Source: Desulfuromonas sp.
GTDB taxonomy: Bacteria > Desulfobacterota > Desulfuromonadia > Desulfuromonadales > SZUA-401
Assembly: GCA_002869605.1 (NCBI GenBank)
Contig: PKUI01000164.1
Span: 1 to 6,962 of the forward strand
Direction: 5' to 3'
DNA length: 6,962 nt
In this document: in pieces, positions 5,918 to 6,962 of the stretch
Layout of the letters: each line of letters starts with the position of its first letter
Position numbering within the stretch: position 1 is the first letter of the stretch
Translations under genes and position numbers: made by a program
Notes under the pieces: model-generated
Databases searched by the model: none
Told to the model about the DNA's origin: nothing
Seen by the model: the letters and a program-made list of their open reading frames with translations, nothing else

Positions 5918-6742
5918 ATGCAGATGTTCCGTACCGTATTTTTTCTCACCGCCCTGACGTTACTGCTGGTGTTTATCGGTGGTGCCGTTGGCGGCCAGCA
6001 GGGGGCATTTCTGGCCCTGATCATGGCCGGGGTGATGAATTTCGGTTCTTACTGGTTTTCAGACAAGGTTGTGATTGCCATGTACCGTGGCCGCCAGATT
6101 CACGAAGGGCAGCTTTACGAGGTGGTCAGCGAGATCTGCCAACGCAACCAGATGCCGTTGCCGAAGGTCTATATTCTGCCGCAGGCGGCACCCAACGCCT
6201 TTGCCACCGGGCGCAACCCGCAGCACGCGGTGGTCGCAGCGACCGAGGGGATTCTGCAGATCCTCAGCCGTGAGGAGTTGCTCGGCGTGATGGCCCACGA
6301 GATGGCCCATGTCAACAACCGCGATATCCTGATCTCATCGATTGCAGCCACTATTGCCGGAGCGATCTCCTGGGTTTCGCATATGGCGCTCTGGTTCGGT
6401 GGCGGGGACGATGAGGACAGCAACCCGCTGGCGCTGATAGCCATGGTGATTTTTGCTCCAATGGCGGCAATGCTGGTACAGATGGCGGTCTCCCGCTCGC
6501 GAGAGTTTGCTGCCGACCAGACCGGGGCCCGTTTTGCCGGTAACCCGCTGGCGCTCGCCAGCGCGCTGCGCAAGCTCGAGGCGGCAGCGCGGCAAATCCC
6601 GATGGCTCACGCGAACGAGGCGACGGCGCACATGTTTATCGTCAATCCACTGAAGGGGGGGGGGCTGCAGAGTCTGTTCTCGACCCATCCTCCGGTCGAG
6701 GAGCGGATACGTAGGCTCGAGGAGATGGCTCAGCGCGGCTAG
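5918..6742 (+). CDS. htpX: HtpX family membrane zinc metalloprotease
   Basis: The 274-residue product is an M48-family protease of the inner membrane that degrades misfolded membrane proteins. Two hydrophobic segments open it (about 6-24 and 28-46). The zinc motif HEMAH lies at 127-131 (H127, H131 ligands, E128 catalytic), and the third ligand is E196 in SRSREFAAD. Further hydrophobic stretches lie at about 137-158 and 170-190. The end [16 protein letters not shown] is typical of HtpX, and the length is near the family norm. GGAGG (5906-5910) lies 7 bases before the ATG; the nearer ATG at 5911 is out of frame. The gene ends with TAG and a second in-frame stop, TGA, comes three sense codons later. 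A run of ten G (6655-6664) encodes the Lys-Gly-Gly-Gly of NPLKGGGL. Confidence 0.95.
   Translation: MQMFRTVFFLTALTLLLVFIGGAVGGQQGAFLALIMAGVMNFGSYWFSDKVVIAMYRGRQIHEGQLYEVVSEICQRNQMPLPKVYILPQAAPNAFATGRNPQHAVVAATEGILQILSREELLGVMAHEMAHVNNRDILISSIAATIAGAISWVSHMALWFGGGDDEDSNPLALIAMVIFAPMAAMLVQMAVSRSREFAADQTGARFAGNPLALASALRKLEAAARQIPMAHANEATAHMFIVNPLKGGGLQSLFSTHPPVEERIRRLEEMAQRG
6655..6664 (+). repeat. G10 homopolymer inside htpX
   Basis: Ten consecutive G bases cover the end of a Lys codon and three GGG Gly codons (residues 246-249). Gly here fits the family, but uniform GGG usage makes the tract prone to slippage. Gaining one G leads to a TAG within about 20 codons; losing one G replaces the last 25 or so residues, including the HPPVEERI tail, with unrelated sequence. 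Confidence 0.9.
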
Positions 6743-6770
6743 AGGGCGCACTGAAGTACTAAATACATTG

Positions 6771-6805
6771 GGGAGTCGGCCGTCTGGTCCGGCTCCCTTG
6801 CTTTT
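6771..6805 (+). terminator. Rho-independent terminator after htpX
   Basis: GGGAGTCGG (6771-6779) pairs with CCGGCTCCC (6789-6797), with one G-U pair and a 9-base loop, and is followed by TTGCTTTT (6798-6805). It lies 28 bases after the htpX stop and closes the def-fmt-DUF116-htpX group. No gene is seen from here to the right edge. Confidence 0.75.
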
Positions 6806-6860
6806 GGGGTACATTCGGGGGGGCGCAGCTGAATAAGCAGTAGGTTTCATACTCAAGACC

Positions 6861-6957
6861 GCCGGGGGCGCCCGGCAACGCCTTACTTTTCTTGCTTGCC
6901 CAAGAAAAGTAAGCAAAAGAAGGCACCCCGAACTCCGTCACCCGACGATCGGGTGCC
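6861..6957. repeat. Cluster of inverted repeats, probable dispersed intergenic repeat, cut by the right edge
   Basis: Three perfect dyads follow each other. GCCGGG/CCCGGC lies at 6861-6876. CTTACTTTTCTTG/CAAGAAAAGTAAG lies at 6882-6913 with 13-bp arms and loop CTTGCC. CACCCGA/TCGGGTG lies at 6939-6955 with loop CGA. GGCACCC (6923-6929) can also pair with GGGTGCC (6951-6957). The middle unit, flanked by CGCC and by AAAAGAAGGC, resembles an intergenic repeat that I recall in many copies in proteobacterial genomes, including Desulfuromonadales. No coding sequence or transposase is visible. It could also act as a bidirectional terminator or RNA hairpin. The copy number cannot be judged from this window. 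Confidence 0.6.
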
Positions 6958-6962
6958 CTCGC

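Noticed and set aside
5809..6273. Plus-strand open frame of 154 codons overlapping htpX
   Set aside because: It is an out-of-frame reading of htpX and its leader with no family motif; htpX is supported by HEMAH and a good GGAGG.
1..6962. CRISPR array, tRNA, rRNA, transposase, phage or defence genes
   Set aside because: No regularly spaced repeats, cloverleaf-like sequence or matching protein motifs were seen. The window looks like ordinary chromosomal genes.

Overview
The window reads as chromosomal DNA from a GC-rich anaerobic deltaproteobacterium, most likely of the Desulfuromonadales (Geobacter/Desulfuromonas-like). This rests on the family content: an ArsS-type radical SAM enzyme, a REC-PAS-GGDEF-EAL regulator, and a def-fmt-DUF116-htpX run. 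It also rests on a 3' intergenic inverted repeat of a kind I recall from such genomes. The assignment is inference; there is no rRNA or other marker gene here.

Layout. (1) Bases 1-996, minus strand: nearly the whole of arsS, whose last few codons lie beyond the left edge. (2) Bases 997-1309: a divergent intergenic region with a perfect 11-bp-arm palindrome, flanking direct repeats, a consensus -10 box, and a small hairpin over the ribosome binding site of the next gene. (3) Bases 1310-3448, plus strand: one long reading frame for a REC-PAS-GGDEF-EAL c-di-GMP regulator, broken by a single in-frame TAG at 2096-2098 with no frame change. Its GGDEF domain has lost metal-binding positions, while its EAL domain keeps all catalytic residues. 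(4) Bases 3449-3559: a good sigma70-like promoter followed by a 9-bp hairpin, forming the leader of the next operon. (5) Bases 3560-5806: def (peptide deformylase), fmt (methionyl-tRNA formyltransferase) and a DUF116 membrane protein, translationally coupled by overlaps of 4 and 11 bases. (6) Bases 5918-6742: htpX, a membrane zinc protease, with its own candidate promoter and a rho-independent terminator. (7) Bases 6806-6962: a non-coding stretch of nested inverted repeats that looks like a dispersed genomic repeat cut by the right edge.

Functionally, Fmt formylates initiator Met-tRNA and Def removes the formyl group from nascent proteins, so these two open and close one cycle. HtpX acts in quality control of membrane proteins. 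DUF116 sits between them and has no established role. It has two membrane segments and a seven-cysteine cytosolic domain, so it is the least understood intact gene in the window.

The most notable observation is the amber-interrupted c-di-GMP regulator: a recent nonsense mutation, a sequencing error, or a readthrough codon. I did not find a clearly new multi-gene system.
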